From Acephala macrosclerotiorum (lineage: Eukaryota; Ascomycota; Leotiomycetes; Helotiales; Mollisiaceae): a DNA stretch of 64,000 nt. Made by a program: the position numbers and the translations under genes. The stretch lies in contig MU119221.1 in assembly GCA_014904845.1 (NCBI GenBank), forward strand, positions 186,001 to 250,000, written 5' to 3'. The notes beneath the pieces were generated by a model that did not search any database, was not told where the DNA came from, and worked only from the letters and a program-made list of their open reading frames with translations. Shown in pieces: positions 43,437 through 54,792 of the stretch; the stretch's first letter is position 1, and every line of letters starts with the position of its first letter.

Positions 43437-46400
43437 ATGGGCAAGAAGAAGACACCTGAGGAGAAGGCGAAGAGGGCTCGAGAAAATGGATTCAATGATG
43501 ACGACGATGATATTGATGATTCTCTTGTCCTGAAGGAAATCCTAGAGTACACTCATGGGGTGTACAATGAGCAGATGGATATGTGGCGAGAGTGAGTTTT
43601 TTCTTCTTCCTAATCTACACATACTTTAAAGCAAGAAAATATGCTAATGTCTCGGCTTCTGGTCTTTACAGGTTTGCAAAGGACCGTCCAGGCGCAAACC
43701 CTTGCCATTTTCGTACCTTGAAGCATTTTGCTGAATTTGTTGGACTTTCAATACCAGGTCAGCTAGAGGAGATGCCGACCGTTGATACTGTACGTTGCTA
43801 CATGCGACGTTTTACTTCAGTTTGGCCGCGAGTAACCGGCGGATATATTCCTGAACAATTCAGAAGATCACTCACTCATGTAAGTATAATATTATGTAAC
43901 TATCTCCTCTATTATCCAATTACAGCCATTTCCATACTGACAGGTGAAAGTATATTAAAGGACCGCTTAAGGTGAAAATCGGCCTATCAACTGCCCATCG
44001 CGAACGACACTACTTAACCCTGAAGAAATACCTCATTCTGGTGTTCGCTGTCTGGGAGAACGATTGGTCTGAGTTTGATCATGAAGCTTCTCGGGTTGGG
44101 TTTAGCGCCAAAATGAATTTCTATTGTTATTCGTCCGCTAGGATAGGGGAGTTGACAGAATCCTCAGCTCGAGCAAACAGTGGGAAAGGGCTACGCTACA
44201 GAGTAAGTAACCTCTTTGGTCAAATTGCTTTAAACTGGATATGTGCTGACGTTTCTTGGTAGGATATCATTATGTTAGTTGGGTGGGGCCAGGATGGGAA
44301 ACCAGAGATACGAATAGCCTTGATAAGAGAATTTGCGAAGGGAAAGCATGACTCACGGAACAGGTCAGATCTGAAAACTCTCTGCTGTCCTATGTTGCCA
44401 ACACAAGCTGACTTCTTCAAAACAGGCCACAACATCCAATGAATGAAAGCACAACGGGTCTACCGCTTGTTCTCAATCCTATTCTGTTTATCCTCGGCAT
44501 CGCTCTCGCTAGCGGTGCATTCAAGTATTATGAAACAGCCGACGAGATTTTCGATCTACAACCCCCACAGTACGATGATCACTGGATCTTGGAATGGGCT
44601 GATCACATGCAAGATGTGCCTGTTTTCCAAGGCGCGACATGCCACGGTCCTACTGGAAAGATTCAAAAATCAAGCTCGTTCTCTAAGCAACTTACAAGCG
44701 CAGCCCAGCGGGCTGGCATGGTTAACGTCACTATCCACGATGGTAGACGTGAAGCAATCGTCAAAGCTAACGGTAAGGCTCTTATCCTACTCTGATTGCA
44801 GTTTGCTAATTATAGTCCAGCTCGTGGCTATTCAATTGCCGAATTAGGGAAATTTGCTGGGCAATCAAATCACAGAGTGTTCCAGACGTACTACATGGCG
44901 GAAGGGAGCGTAGATGGCCAAAATAGCTTCCTCAATCAACCTTGCCGAACCGACTTTATCGAGGATATGCGTGGGATATCACTGCATTGTAACCCGGAGC
45001 TTTGGCAATCGCTCCCAGCAAAGATGCAGCACGAGCTGCAACAGCGACCGGACTATATCGCCCTCCAAGAGGAGATTACAAGCCTAAATAACAACATCAC
45101 CACGGCGACGGACGAAGAGACTGGCCGAAAGCTTCGAGCCCGACGGAAAGACTTATATACGGAACGACAACAACTCATCAAAGAAGAGCTAAAGAAGTGC
45201 CGCAAAAGTCAGCCTCGAAAACACTCATCCCAAGGCAACCAAGGCGATCGTCACCGCAGCTTTTTCAATCGCGTTCGCCATATGATGCCCGAACGTGACC
45301 GCCTAGCACGAACCTTATCCTTACCGTTCCCCCTCCGAAGCCCTGAAGGTCGAGCTGCTCTTGAAGACCTCATCGCACTCTACAGGGGTGACTCTCGTGT
45401 GGCGTATCAACCAGTGCTAAGACCTGTGTTAGGTTGTTGCCCAGTGCCCAGTTGTGAGCAGGGGATCCAAAGGTTAGTGAGCCCTTATTCTCACGTTAAA
45501 CCAAGCTAATCAAACCTCGTCTTTTTATAGCATCCCGGTTGCGAATCAATGGAGGCACATATACCATTGCTGGGAAGCTTATCTTAAAAAACGATACGGA
45601 TACGCCATTTTCTGCTTCCAATGTAGTGAATGGGTGACGAGTGAGGCAGACTGGGAGCTCCACTGTCAAGACCACCTCGACAAACACGACATACCTCTAC
45701 GATGTGACCCCGTCACTTTCCGCTACGCCACTGCCTGCGCTGGATACTGTCCTAGTTGTCTTCGTGACTCGACACTGTCAGCTGCCCGGCGAATGCGTCA
45801 ATTCCCCAAGCGGGCCCTCTGGCTAGAGCATGTGGAGAAGCATGTCGAAGAGGACATCAAGGGCATTGATTTCAGTAAACCCATCCTGTGCCTGCATCTT
45901 TTATGCACTGAACCATGTGCTTTTGAAACGCCCCAAGATCTGCGCGAACACCTCCAAGATGGCCATAGTATTCCGATGCCTTGCTCGGGGAAGAAGCGTC
46001 GATTTGACATAGAGAACCAGCCAAATGCTCAAGAAGGAAAATCGGATACCGTTAAGAGAAAACGTCCGCGACTTCAAGGCAAGCTGCACGCCGCTGTCCT
46101 TGATCCTAAGTCTGACCAGCTGGGATGTCACGAGATTAAATCTGAGCCTCTGAGTAAGAGACTCAATTACAATTTCGTCAATTATTCGGCTACAGACCTT
46201 GAGTCTAGTAGTTCGGACGCCACTAAGTCTCCAACGACAGCATCCACGAGCCCCAGTCGCGAAGTTACTCCGTGTTCCAGCCCAGCATCGAGTATAGATG
46301 ATGCTGGCACTTGTGGACCTACTGACCCGCTTATGTGCATTGATCCTCAGCTTTTCTCTCAACCAATTGTCCCACTCATTAGGGATGAATCACTTTGCTC

Positions 46401-47130
46401 ATCTATAACCAGCATCTCTCCGAGCTCAGCGATGGCGTCTCCGAACGCATGCAGCATCACGTCAGTCCAAGGTACGATTGAGTCAGAGCATTGTATGAGC
46501 CTCGACAAAGAAGAGGCCTATCTATTGGAGGAAGGAAGTTCTGTTGAAGGCATGGCCCCTACTCAGAGTACGTTGGAATAACTAGCATTTTGGGGAGCAG
46601 GCTCTAACTAGGATACAGCCTCCAAGCAGGGAAGCCCTAATTGCCTGGACGGTGATTCTGTGAATACCAGTGGGTCAACAACCACCGTCTCCGCCAAGGC
46701 TGCTCACGGAAGGATACCGACAACTGGACCAGGGCGTATGGAAAGCACAGGAACACAGCCGCTGTGTGGCAGTCAAGGAGTGGGAGACCAACCTGTTGTA
46801 ATTGACGCCGAGGAATGTGAGGTTGAAGCGCTGCTTGCCAAGTGGAAACAAGGCAAGACGACTTGGTACCTTGTGAAGTGGAAAGGCGTTCCAGACGGAG
46901 AGAATTGGTGGGTTAAAAAGGATGACATTGGCCGAGAGCTCGTCGAAGCGTTTGATGCGACCTATCAAGGAAACGATCTGGGCGTGCAATTGCTCAAGAA
47001 GCGAGTACGGAAGCGAACGGTCGAATACTTGGTTAAATGGAAGGGCCGGCCGGACCGAGAGAATTCCTGGGTGAAAGGAGCTGCCATAAGCCGTGAACGA
47101 ATTACGGAGTTTGAGGCGAGAAGGAAATAG
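43437..47130 (+). CDS. DUF3435 recombinase-like protein fused to zinc-finger motifs and tandem chromodomains
   Basis: A 1087-residue protein in eight exons: 43437-43591, 43672-43879, 43951-44202, 44263-44363, 44426-44772, 44821-45472, 45531-46567 and 46619-47130. Every join is GT-AG and the frame closes exactly. Residues of about 55-420 match the fungal DUF3435/FluG-domain family, related to tyrosine recombinases: YIKGPLKVKIGLST, the box-I arginine in SSARIGELTES (R185), HDGRRE (343-348), and the Tyr region HRVFQTYYMAEGSVDGQ (Y378/Y379). The usual GHS is GQS here. Around 575-720 are finger-like motifs, including a perfect C2H2 (CFQCSEWVTSEADWELHCQDH). A Ser-rich basic linker follows. Two chromodomains end the protein: WYLVKWKGVPDGENWW (about 984-1034) and EYLVKWKGRPDRENSW (about 1040-1087). 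It may be a nuclear DNA- and chromatin-binding protein; catalytic activity is uncertain. Confidence 0.88.
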
Positions 47131-47529
47131 TTTTTCTATGGGTGTCAGGAGGGATGATGTGCTAGAATCTTGAGAAGGGGTAAAGTTCTGGTGAACACGA
47201 GTAACAAGTTGCGATGAAATAGTTTATAAGAAATTATGTGAAGAAATTTATTTACCATTCGACCGCATGAACCGGAACCAGTTCGATGAAGCATGTTCAA
47301 GAGACTCTTATATAAACAGATCATTACGTTTCTACTCGAGGAATGTCTTTTAGTAGATCAAATAGCAGTTGCTTTGGAAGAGGGTGTCATTCACTTGCAA
47401 GCACCTCTTGATTCTCGCTATTCGTTTGGAGACTGCTTTTATTTATGTAATGCTATAAACATGGAACTAGAAAGAGGCTCCCTTAAAATTATATATCTCA
47501 GCTCTAATTATGATACAGAAAGAATCAGT
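47131..47529. other. Short AT-rich spacer, no gene seen
   Basis: 399 bp at the tail of the recombinase-like gene. An open frame at 47293-47562 has no recognisable features. Confidence 0.4.
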
Positions 47530-48243
47530 TCAGCAAGCATCGTCCGTAAAAGGCAGCGATGACTTCAACCTCTCTAATATTGCAGACGCTTCATTCGCAA
47601 TTTGATGCGACTCTATAGCGCTCTTTTTAAAAGCTTCTGCTAGGCTGTCTTGTTTTCGAATATCGCTTTGCAGGTGCTGGTTTTCTAAGTTTGCTGTGTG
47701 TAGCATCACCCTAAGTTGATTCGTAGCCTCTTCAGCCTCTCTCTTCAGTTGCGCCTCTACTGCAGCAGCATCTCTCCATCTGCTCACCTCAGACTTCAAA
47801 GTTGAATTTTCTGTTTCTAGTTCCAAGATTCTCGCCGTGAAATTTTCTTCGGCTCCTGCGAACAATACATGCTAGGTTTGGAATTAGCTTGAATCTTCTT
47901 AAGTAATAGATGGGAATATATACCTTTCCGGCCACAGCTTCAAACGAAGCGCCAACTTCACGACAGAGCTCCATATAAGCTCCAATCGAGTGCTTACTTA
48001 AGCTCTTTTCAAAGAGGTGTGCTCTTGTTGGTAGATATTTCCATGAATATGGATCTTCCGCATTTGTCATCAAACGGACTTCGGAAGGTTCGATTGATAT
48101 TCCTAGCCTATTTTCTTTCGCAGTTTATTAGTATTAACTGAGTTATTGAATTTTTAGACCTTACTAATGTGCTCTGAGAGCGTTTCCCGGCACCTTGCCC
48201 TCCATCTAGCGCGATCAATATTACTTGGCCGAGGCGAGGCCAT
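47530..48243 (-). CDS. Small coiled-coil protein of unknown function
   Basis: A 203-residue product. Minus-strand exons are 48243-48165, 48114-47924 and 47871-47530; donors are gtaagg and gtatat, acceptors cgaaag and cctag. The N-terminus MASPRPSNIDRARWRARCRE is basic. The middle (EDPYSWKYLPTRAHLFEKSLSK) is globular. From about residue 95 a continuous heptad coil runs (ARILELETENSTLKSEVSRW...LENQHLQSDIRKQDSLAEAF...). There is no signal or membrane segment. No named family is recognised. It lies in the accessory block beside the recombinase-like gene, with AT-richer codons than the core genes. Confidence 0.55.
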
Positions 48244-48814
48244 CGTACCGGACGAATATGTGTTATAATTAAAAAGGCATTTAGATCATTTGAAGGGGAT
48301 TATTCTCTAAGCTATAAGAGACGATTAAATTTCAGGTTTAGCTAGATTGTGCTTCCGCTTCTCTGAATCTTAGGCTAGGATTCTAAAAATAAGTGTGATT
48401 AGAACAGGCCCCCTCAAAAATAGAATCTTAGCATTACTCCTCGGAGTCCACAAACGGCCCCTGCACCCGTGACTTTATTCGACCGAACCAGCGGTATAAA
48501 GGCTATTTCTGGTCAGAAAACCGGCAAAGCGCTTGAATCAGGGAATTAGGAACGGAAGCAGCTATTAAAAAGACTAGTAGAAGAGATTTCAAATGTTTAG
48601 AGGGCATGCATAAAAACCAATTCCTCACTCAAACCATTCACCGATTTTCCGGAATTGGCTTTGGCTTGTTCAATAGATCCCACTCCTTCTCTTGGCCATC
48701 TATGCCAACTGTTTTGATAGCATCCATGAGAGGCCCCTCCATAATAATTACTCTGCTCGAGACGACTTCCTCAACTTCTTTATATAAAAGGCTTGAAACC
48801 AAACTTGCAGATAT
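48244..48814. other. Intergenic, no gene seen
   Basis: AT-rich spacer. A plus-strand 70-codon open frame at 48606-48818 has no features. Confidence 0.4.
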
Positions 48815-49264
48815 CTAGCTGACACCATCAAAATTGAGGATATGAGCCTGATCAGGCTTACCATCCAAGTCCAGTTCAATGCAACAGTCGTCACAGATAG
48901 TTAATAGCCCCATTAATCGCTTGCTCCCTTTTAACAGCTTGTTCTTGTGCTTGATCCTAGTGAAAAATGCATAGACAGGCTCGTGAATTCCATTGCCTAC
49001 AATATAACCTTGCCAATCTATCTCGTCTTCAAAATCACAATTAATACAAGAGACGTCAATCTTCGCTTTGGTTTTACACTTTGTGCTGTCGTATTTCTTT
49101 GTAGTGAAGTCGAGCTTCGATTGTTCAAGGTTTTGCTGCGTCAAATTGTAAGAATAGTGGACATGGACTGGGGTTTTGTTTGAGGCCGATTTAGAAGGCC
49201 GATTTAGAGAGCAGGAGCTCTTGCGATGATGTTGGAGAAAGCATCTTGTTTCCTTAAACCCAGC
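48815..49264 (-). CDS. Zinc-ribbon-like fragment, start missing
   Basis: 149 codons are open on the minus strand after a TAA at 49265-49267, without a usable ATG. The text looks coding: FKETRCFLQHHRKSSCSLNR, YNLTQQNLEQSKLDFTTKKY, then two Cys pairs in VSCINCDFEDEIDW and LTICDDCCIELD (C-x2-C...C-x2-C), spaced as in a zinc ribbon. It is either the last exon of a gene whose first exon I could not place, or a broken accessory gene. Confidence 0.4.
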   Translation of the reverse strand, partial: AGFKETRCFLQHHRKSSCSLNRPSKSASNKTPVHVHYSYNLTQQNLEQSKLDFTTKKYDSTKCKTKAKIDVSCINCDFEDEIDWQGYIVGNGIHEPVYAFFTRIKHKNKLLKGSKRLMGLLTICDDCCIELDLDGKPDQAHILNFDGVS

Positions 49265-49780
49265 TTACCCCATGGGTCGTCTAAGATCAGTTCAACTCAC
49301 TAGAACCTTCTTTCGGCCTTTGTCTTCATTATATATAGATTTGCGTGTATGACATTCTAAAAATAAAGGGAGCCAGGAAAGGCACCTCCCTAAAGACAGA
49401 ACTTATTTCGGTCACGTGCAAGCTAGGCTAAATAAATTTTTTTTTGCACGTCACGGAAGTTCGAGTGCGGTACCCAGGTAAGCCACTTTTTTTTTGGCCT
49501 CAGTCTCTGCACCCTGTTTCTGCACCCTGTTTCTGCACCTGGTCTTACTTGGATTATTCCCCCAAGACGCTGATGACAATGCTATCTTCACACTTGTCAC
49601 GAGTATTACCAGAACCGTCTGTGGGCAATGAGGGCTAGATACTTCTTTCCTCGGTATAATCTCGCCGCTACATGAATCTCATTTGTTTCTATTTAAAAAT
49701 GCCACCTTCCTGAAGCAAACCCAACGAAAAGGATTATCCGTGGCGCTGCCTCTTGCGCGCTAGCCTTCCCCCCGCTTCTA
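49265..49780. other. Intergenic with minisatellite copies
   Basis: AT-rich, with T-tracts near 49437 and 49488. Three tandem TCTGCACCCTGTT-type units lie at 49504-49541. No gene is seen. Confidence 0.5.
49504..49541. repeat. Short minisatellite, CTGTTTCTGCACCC units
   Basis: Three head-to-tail copies of a 13-14 bp unit (TCTGCACCCTGTT). The same unit occurs inverted (GGGTGCAGAGACA) in the larger array at 55238-55395. Confidence 0.7.
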
Positions 49781-51339
49781 TCAAGATATCAGAGAGTAGA
49801 CGCGTTCCTCATTATCACCTCTGCTTTTGCGCTTCGTCTTGGGCCACTTGTATCCGTATAATTTCCTATGGTTCTCACAGATTGAGCAAGAGTGTGTCGA
49901 CACCTGGTCTGGAGCAAACCCGAAACATCTGTCAAGATGGGCCCAGGCTACAGGTTCGACGTCCGAACCCGACGTGAGATGTCCGGAAGGGCCGCCAGTA
50001 AAATTTGACGTAGATCGATTGCTGCTTCCAGCTGGTGTTGATAACAAGTCATCTAATTTCTCATGCCTCTCTTGTTGAGACTTATACCTGAGTGACGCTT
50101 CTGGCGAGCGATGAAAACCAATCCGATCTTCCGAAATCCAGCCATTTCGGCAGCTGACTTCACAAGTCTTACAAAGGCATTCGCAGTTGTCCTCTCCAAA
50201 GTAGTCCACACTATAGTCAACCGTGATCTCTTCACCGATGTCGATGTCCCTGATGGCTATGATTTTCATCCCAGTCGTTCCTGTCGAGGTAAGTTGAGCG
50301 TTCGGTTTGCAGTCATGATTGGGAAGACCTGCTGGTCCAAATAAATAAGAAGTGGTCTGATTTCGAGTTGACTCGACAATACTAAAGCCACGTCCCCTTC
50401 TAATAAGGTCTTTTACTTCTTCTTCTGTCGAAATGGCCCGTATACCGGAAAGATATTTGATCTCCTCGCCTGTCTTAATCGTCTTTCGTGCAATGATCGT
50501 CGCCTCGTGTGCGTTCATTGCGTATCGATTCGTACCAGAAATCTCGAAGGGGCAATCCGGTAGGTAGATGCTGAGGTATCTTCTCATATGCCGCCGAAAA
50601 TCGTCCTTCTCCACAGCTAACTTGAGATTTTTAGAGAATATTTTGAGACTAGGGAGCTCTAGAAGCTGGGATTCCGCTCCGGGAAGATCTCTTTCTCTAA
50701 TGACCACGTCTCGTAAGATTGAGATTACACTCTGCTGATCACCAGATGTTGAGCAGTACGTGTCGCAATATTTCCGGAGAACCCCCTTATAGCATATCTA
50801 CCAATCTGTAAGCGTGCATGATTTGTTTGATCTGTAGAAGGGAAACTTACACCATCTATAAGGGTATCTGTAAGTATATCGTTATAAGCACCTAGCCGTT
50901 GGAGAGAGAGACGAGACGTGTTTAGTGATGAGGCATTGGAAGCGGGCGTAGGAGGCATCCATCTTGATTGAGTAGAGTCACCCGTGAGGCCGTTGATGGC
51001 CTGCGGCCTCTGGCTATCTTGGATTGTCTTGCCAATCCGAATCTTTTTGTTGGTTGGTCCTTGGTCGCAAGTTGACCACTCTTGTGGATCGATAGGGTCA
51101 TCATCAATCAGTATTGGCTGGTCCGTTCTACGATGAGCACACACACACACAATAATACAGTATCTGGAGCTCCTACCTCGAGTGCCCCCTCGAAGGTATG
51201 CCTTCCTCTTCCCCAACTTAGAGTCCGCGGTCAGGGCGTCCCTAGTCTTCTGATTCCTGTTCACCTCGCTATTGCTGGTCTGAAGTGGGCCTCCACCGTC
51301 GCCGCGGTTTACCAAATCGGATGCTGCTGAAATCTTCAT
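49781..51339 (-). CDS. SET9-like histone lysine methyltransferase
   Basis: A 501-residue protein. Minus-strand exons are 51339-50851 and 50797-49781; the gtaagt donor and ttggtag acceptor join LTDTLIDG to ICYKGVLRKY. The core follows fungal Set9 (KMT5), which methylates histone H4 Lys20. Landmarks are SLQRLGAYNDILTD, DDFRRHMRRYLSIYLPDCPFEI, GEEIKYLSGI, the SET motif PNHDCKPNAQL and GEEITVDYSVDYFGEDNCECLCKTC with its zinc-binding cysteines. The first 150 residues are disordered and include an in-frame GT microsatellite (CIIVCVCAH). The segment after LTDTLIDG differs from the usual Set9 text, so this may be a divergent paralog. Confidence 0.85.
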
Positions 51340-51789
51340 GGTCTGGAGTTTTTGGGATGTTGGCAAGATGGAAGATCGGGAACGAGGTGGATTCGAAGGG
51401 GAAATGCTGAGCTCTTATACTTTGACGGAGGTCTTCTGGCGCAGCTGCGAGACAGGCTACAGCACCCACTTTACCAGCGCAGCCTATCATCGGATGTCTT
51501 CAGCTCGGAGGCGTTGATTCCTTCCAGACGGCAGGTCTGCACCGCCGCTTCATGCGTCACAACCCGCAGGGTGGGTCTTCCACACAGACTTAACCAATGG
51601 CTATGTTGGATGCATCGACGAGGCCATCACCATGAGCTGTTCCTAGCAAGGGCCGACCCGGCCTGCTTTCATGGACACAGGGAAGGAAGTCTTCCCCGAA
51701 AGATTGATCCTAGAGAATCACCGAACCAACACACGAGAATCGACTGCAAAGCTACGTTGATGATCACTTATAACTGTGCACCTCGGCCT
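51340..51789. other. Divergent/convergent spacer, no gene seen
   Basis: 450 bp between SET9-like and PAQR genes. The overlapping plus-strand frame 51352-51801 has no features. Confidence 0.4.
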
Positions 51790-52704
51790 TCAAGCACATG
51801 AATGCGAGTGGATAAAACCAAAGGCGCTCAGTAATCCAAACATGTGTGTCAAACCAGCAAAGACAACTATGAAATGAAATGTCTGATGGCTACATCCGTA
51901 AATGTCGTATCGAAGTTGGTACCATCTTTCTGGAATCCTTGCTGCATAAACTATAGCTCCGAGCAGATTGAGCATTGCCGTTATTAGCATGTATGTCAGG
52001 CTCATCCTATGGTTCTGGGTCTGCCAACCATGAATAATAAGCCCGTGTGCTATGAAGGCCATGGTTAAAAGGCCAAGCGATCCATAAATCGCGGTTCGAT
52101 ATACCCTAAAGGTCGGATGTCGAAACTTTGGAGTTAAGGTTGCTATGGAGCAAACCACGGCCAGAGCAGAGACCACGGTCCAGTATAGTTTCTGCAGGTT
52201 TTGATCACAATAGAACCCGTAGTAGACTGAAGGAACTATCGATCCCCATATCAGAATAATGATTCCCAAGTAGTCTAATTGATTCCAGTGTGCCGCCACC
52301 TTTTTGCTGTGATTTGACATGATGTGGAAAGACGCCGAGAGGAAAAAGCAGAGGGTCGCTCCAAAGAAAAATACTGCGAAGCCAACTATATCGCCCAGTT
52401 GAACTGTAGTGTAATGATTACGTACTTTTAAATAGACATAGATTGGAAGAACTGCAAAAAGAAGTGCACCGAGGAGGTGGGAGTAGATGTTCACAATCTC
52501 ATTGTGGATGTGTTGTAAGCTGTTCAGAGACCTCCAAAATGAGCCAGATGCCGGTCGATATCCAGAGAAGATAAATTCATTATCTTGTTGCCAGCTGGGG
52601 AGTTCGTTCCATTGCAAGAGTAGATAGCGGTCGCTTTGATGTTTGGGTCGTCTATCAGCTTCTAGATGAGTTGTAGTCTTTTGAGGATTCAGTTCGGATG
52701 CCAT
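51790..52704 (-). CDS. PAQR/adiponectin receptor-like (Izh-type) membrane protein
   Basis: A 304-residue, single-exon seven-helix protein of the PAQR/haemolysin-III family. Conserved features are HNEIVNIYSHLLGA before helix 1, SASFHIMSNHS after helix 2, the NQLDYLGI motif, and PERWYQLRYDIYGCSHQTFHFIVV with the metal-ligand histidines in the last helices. The N-terminus (about 60 residues) is cytosolic and lacks a signal peptide. Yeast Izh proteins affect zinc and sterol homeostasis; related receptors have zinc-dependent ceramidase-type activity. The full set of motifs suggests an active protein. Confidence 0.92.
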   Translation of the reverse strand: MASELNPQKTTTHLEADRRPKHQSDRYLLLQWNELPSWQQDNEFIFSGYRPASGSFWRSLNSLQHIHNEIVNIYSHLLGALLFAVLPIYVYLKVRNHYTTVQLGDIVGFAVFFFGATLCFFLSASFHIMSNHSKKVAAHWNQLDYLGIIILIWGSIVPSVYYGFYCDQNLQKLYWTVVSALAVVCSIATLTPKFRHPTFRVYRTAIYGSLGLLTMAFIAHGLIIHGWQTQNHRMSLTYMLITAMLNLLGAIVYAARIPERWYQLRYDIYGCSHQTFHFIVVFAGLTHMFGLLSAFGFIHSHSCA

Positions 52705-53079
52705 ATCTGCCCAGTTCCAGCGAGCCAGGAATTGTCCAGATTATTAAGAGAGTACATTTTGGCTTGGGGCTGAAAATTTGAATTTTCTGGGGAGCCAGAA
52801 GAGGATCTGCTAAGAATAGACATCTTGGTTCCAGGTCCGGAAAAGGCGCCATCACACGAGTCGTCCTCTCCCTTTAGATTCGAGTTTAGTCAGCAATACA
52901 AGGTGTTTCGCGGAACACACCTGGAACATATCTTCAATAGGGCAAGAGTAAAATTGGAGATTCAATGCCTATTACAACAGTATTCAGGAATTTCCTCCAC
53001 TATGCCTCCCTCCCAAATTATAGAAGCCATTTAATGAAGAACGCTTTCTCAATCTATATAATTTTCAGGACTTCCCACT
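52705..53079. other. Short intergenic stretch, no gene seen
   Basis: 375 bp between two minus-strand genes. It contains the promoter of the PAQR gene and the 3' end of the transporter gene. Confidence 0.4.
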
Positions 53080-54792
53080 TTAAGCAGCAGCACCAGCAGC
53101 CATAAACAACCTCTCTCTCTTCATCGCCAAGCTCAACAAGGTAGTAAGAGCGCCCGCAGTGATGACTAAGATGTAAGTCTTACTCATACTCGTCACAATC
53201 GCAGCCAACACCTCCCTCTTCACAGCGTTACTCAAAGTCGCAACAAACCCACTTCCAGCGCCTGTAATCGCAGCTTGGATAACCGCCGTGGGAACATCGG
53301 GAAGAATTGCACTAATCGCGGCCTGTGATTTGTTCAAGAATACAGAGTTCGCGATCGCGAGCGCGATGGTGACACCAGAGACTTGGGCACAAGTGATGAA
53401 TCCCACTGCTGAAGCGACAAGTTCTGGCTCAACAGTAGCCTGGGCGACGGAGAATGATGCTTGTGCAAAAAGACCAGTGCCGAACCCGACGATTATACTA
53501 TAGCCGTAGACGCGGGAGACGCTTGTGTCTACGTCGATAGTGTACATGAGTGCACCTCCGGTGACGACGAGGATACCACCAAGAGTGTACCAAGGCATAT
53601 AGTATCCGTATGCTGAGAGAATGGCGCCATTTCCGATGACAGCGAAGACCATGAGGAAGATGAAGGGGAGGAGACGAACGCCAGCTTCGAGGGCGGTGTC
53701 GTTGCGTGTGAATTGGAAGAAGATGGGGACCATATAGATAGGGAGGAAGATTGCAGTGCCTCCTGCAGAGGTCATAGCAAAGAGGATGAGGATTGTACGA
53801 GATTTGAGGAATTCGACCGGGAAGATGCGACGAGATGTAGTAGTGAAGATGGCGTATACTTGTTGAATTCCGAGCATAGTAAAGAGAACGCCAGAGCAGA
53901 CGAAGAGGCCGATGATATTTCCACTGCTCCATGGGTAAGTGATTCCACCGAACGAGATGGCCATGGTTCCAGAGACGAAAGCACCGAGGGTGAGAACGGC
54001 TCCAACGTAGTCTATCTCACGTGCACGGTCTGTGAGGGAGACTCCAGGGCGAGGGTCATTGTTAGGGAGCATGCAGAGGTAGACAGGTGCACAGACGGCA
54101 CCGATGCAGAGGTTGATGTAGAATGCCCATCTCCAGCCTGCTGAGCTATCTGTGAGTGCCCCTCCGATTATAGGCCCCAAGACCGTTCCGAGACCCCATG
54201 TGAGACCAGTGCCTCCAACATATATGGGACGTTCGTGCAGAGTGGTTGTAGCAGCCAGCAAGGCCATGACACCAACGTACATTCCCGATCCTCCTACACC
54301 GCAGATAGCACGTCCAACAATCAGGGCATCTATTGATGGAGCTGCGCCGCAGATTGCTGAGCCGACTTCGAAGAGGGTGACGCAAAGAATATACGTCCAT
54401 TTTGCATTGAATTGTCCATAGATCTTGCCCCAGATCAAGTTCGTCGATGCTGCACCGATCAAGAATGCTACACTGAGCCAAGTGAGCTTGCCAACTGAAT
54501 TGAAGTGCGTGACAATAACTGGTTGGATATCTGCGACGATAGTGTTGTCAAGCGCGAAAAGGAATGTCGAGCTGAGAATTGAGAGCACGACCAAGGCCCA
54601 TTTCGAACCGCTAATATCTCGAGGAGGAAGTTCTTCTGCGGCTTCTCTTTTTTTGGCATCAATCTCGTCCATAGCTGTGACGGAGTTGTTCTCGGATATG
54701 TCAAGGGCATCTTTCCCTTGATTCAAATCGTTGGAAGCGATCTCCTCTTCCTTCTCCGATGAAGAAACATGATTTCTTCGAGTGACTGCCAT
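53080..54792 (-). CDS. MFS multidrug transporter, DHA2 (14-helix) family
   Basis: Single-exon 570-residue permease. The start is taken at MAVTRRNHVSSS (54792). About 70 polar residues precede helix 1 (LVVLSILSSTFLFALDNTIVAD, the DHA2 motif D1). WGKIYGQFNAKW replaces motif A, GRAICGVGGSGMYVG is motif B-like, and GTVLGPIIGGAL with GWRWAFYINL is motif C. Fourteen hydrophobic helices can be counted. Members export drugs, fungal toxins or other metabolites by proton antiport. There is no neighbouring biosynthetic gene, so the substrate is open. Confidence 0.9.
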   Translation of the reverse strand: MAVTRRNHVSSSEKEEEIASNDLNQGKDALDISENNSVTAMDEIDAKKREAAEELPPRDISGSKWALVVLSILSSTFLFALDNTIVADIQPVIVTHFNSVGKLTWLSVAFLIGAASTNLIWGKIYGQFNAKWTYILCVTLFEVGSAICGAAPSIDALIVGRAICGVGGSGMYVGVMALLAATTTLHERPIYVGGTGLTWGLGTVLGPIIGGALTDSSAGWRWAFYINLCIGAVCAPVYLCMLPNNDPRPGVSLTDRAREIDYVGAVLTLGAFVSGTMAISFGGITYPWSSGNIIGLFVCSGVLFTMLGIQQVYAIFTTTSRRIFPVEFLKSRTILILFAMTSAGGTAIFLPIYMVPIFFQFTRNDTALEAGVRLLPFIFLMVFAVIGNGAILSAYGYYMPWYTLGGILVVTGGALMYTIDVDTSVSRVYGYSIIVGFGTGLFAQASFSVAQATVEPELVASAVGFITCAQVSGVTIALAIANSVFLNKSQAAISAILPDVPTAVIQAAITGAGSGFVATLSNAVKREVLAAIVTSMSKTYILVITAGALTTLLSLAMKRERLFMAAGAAA

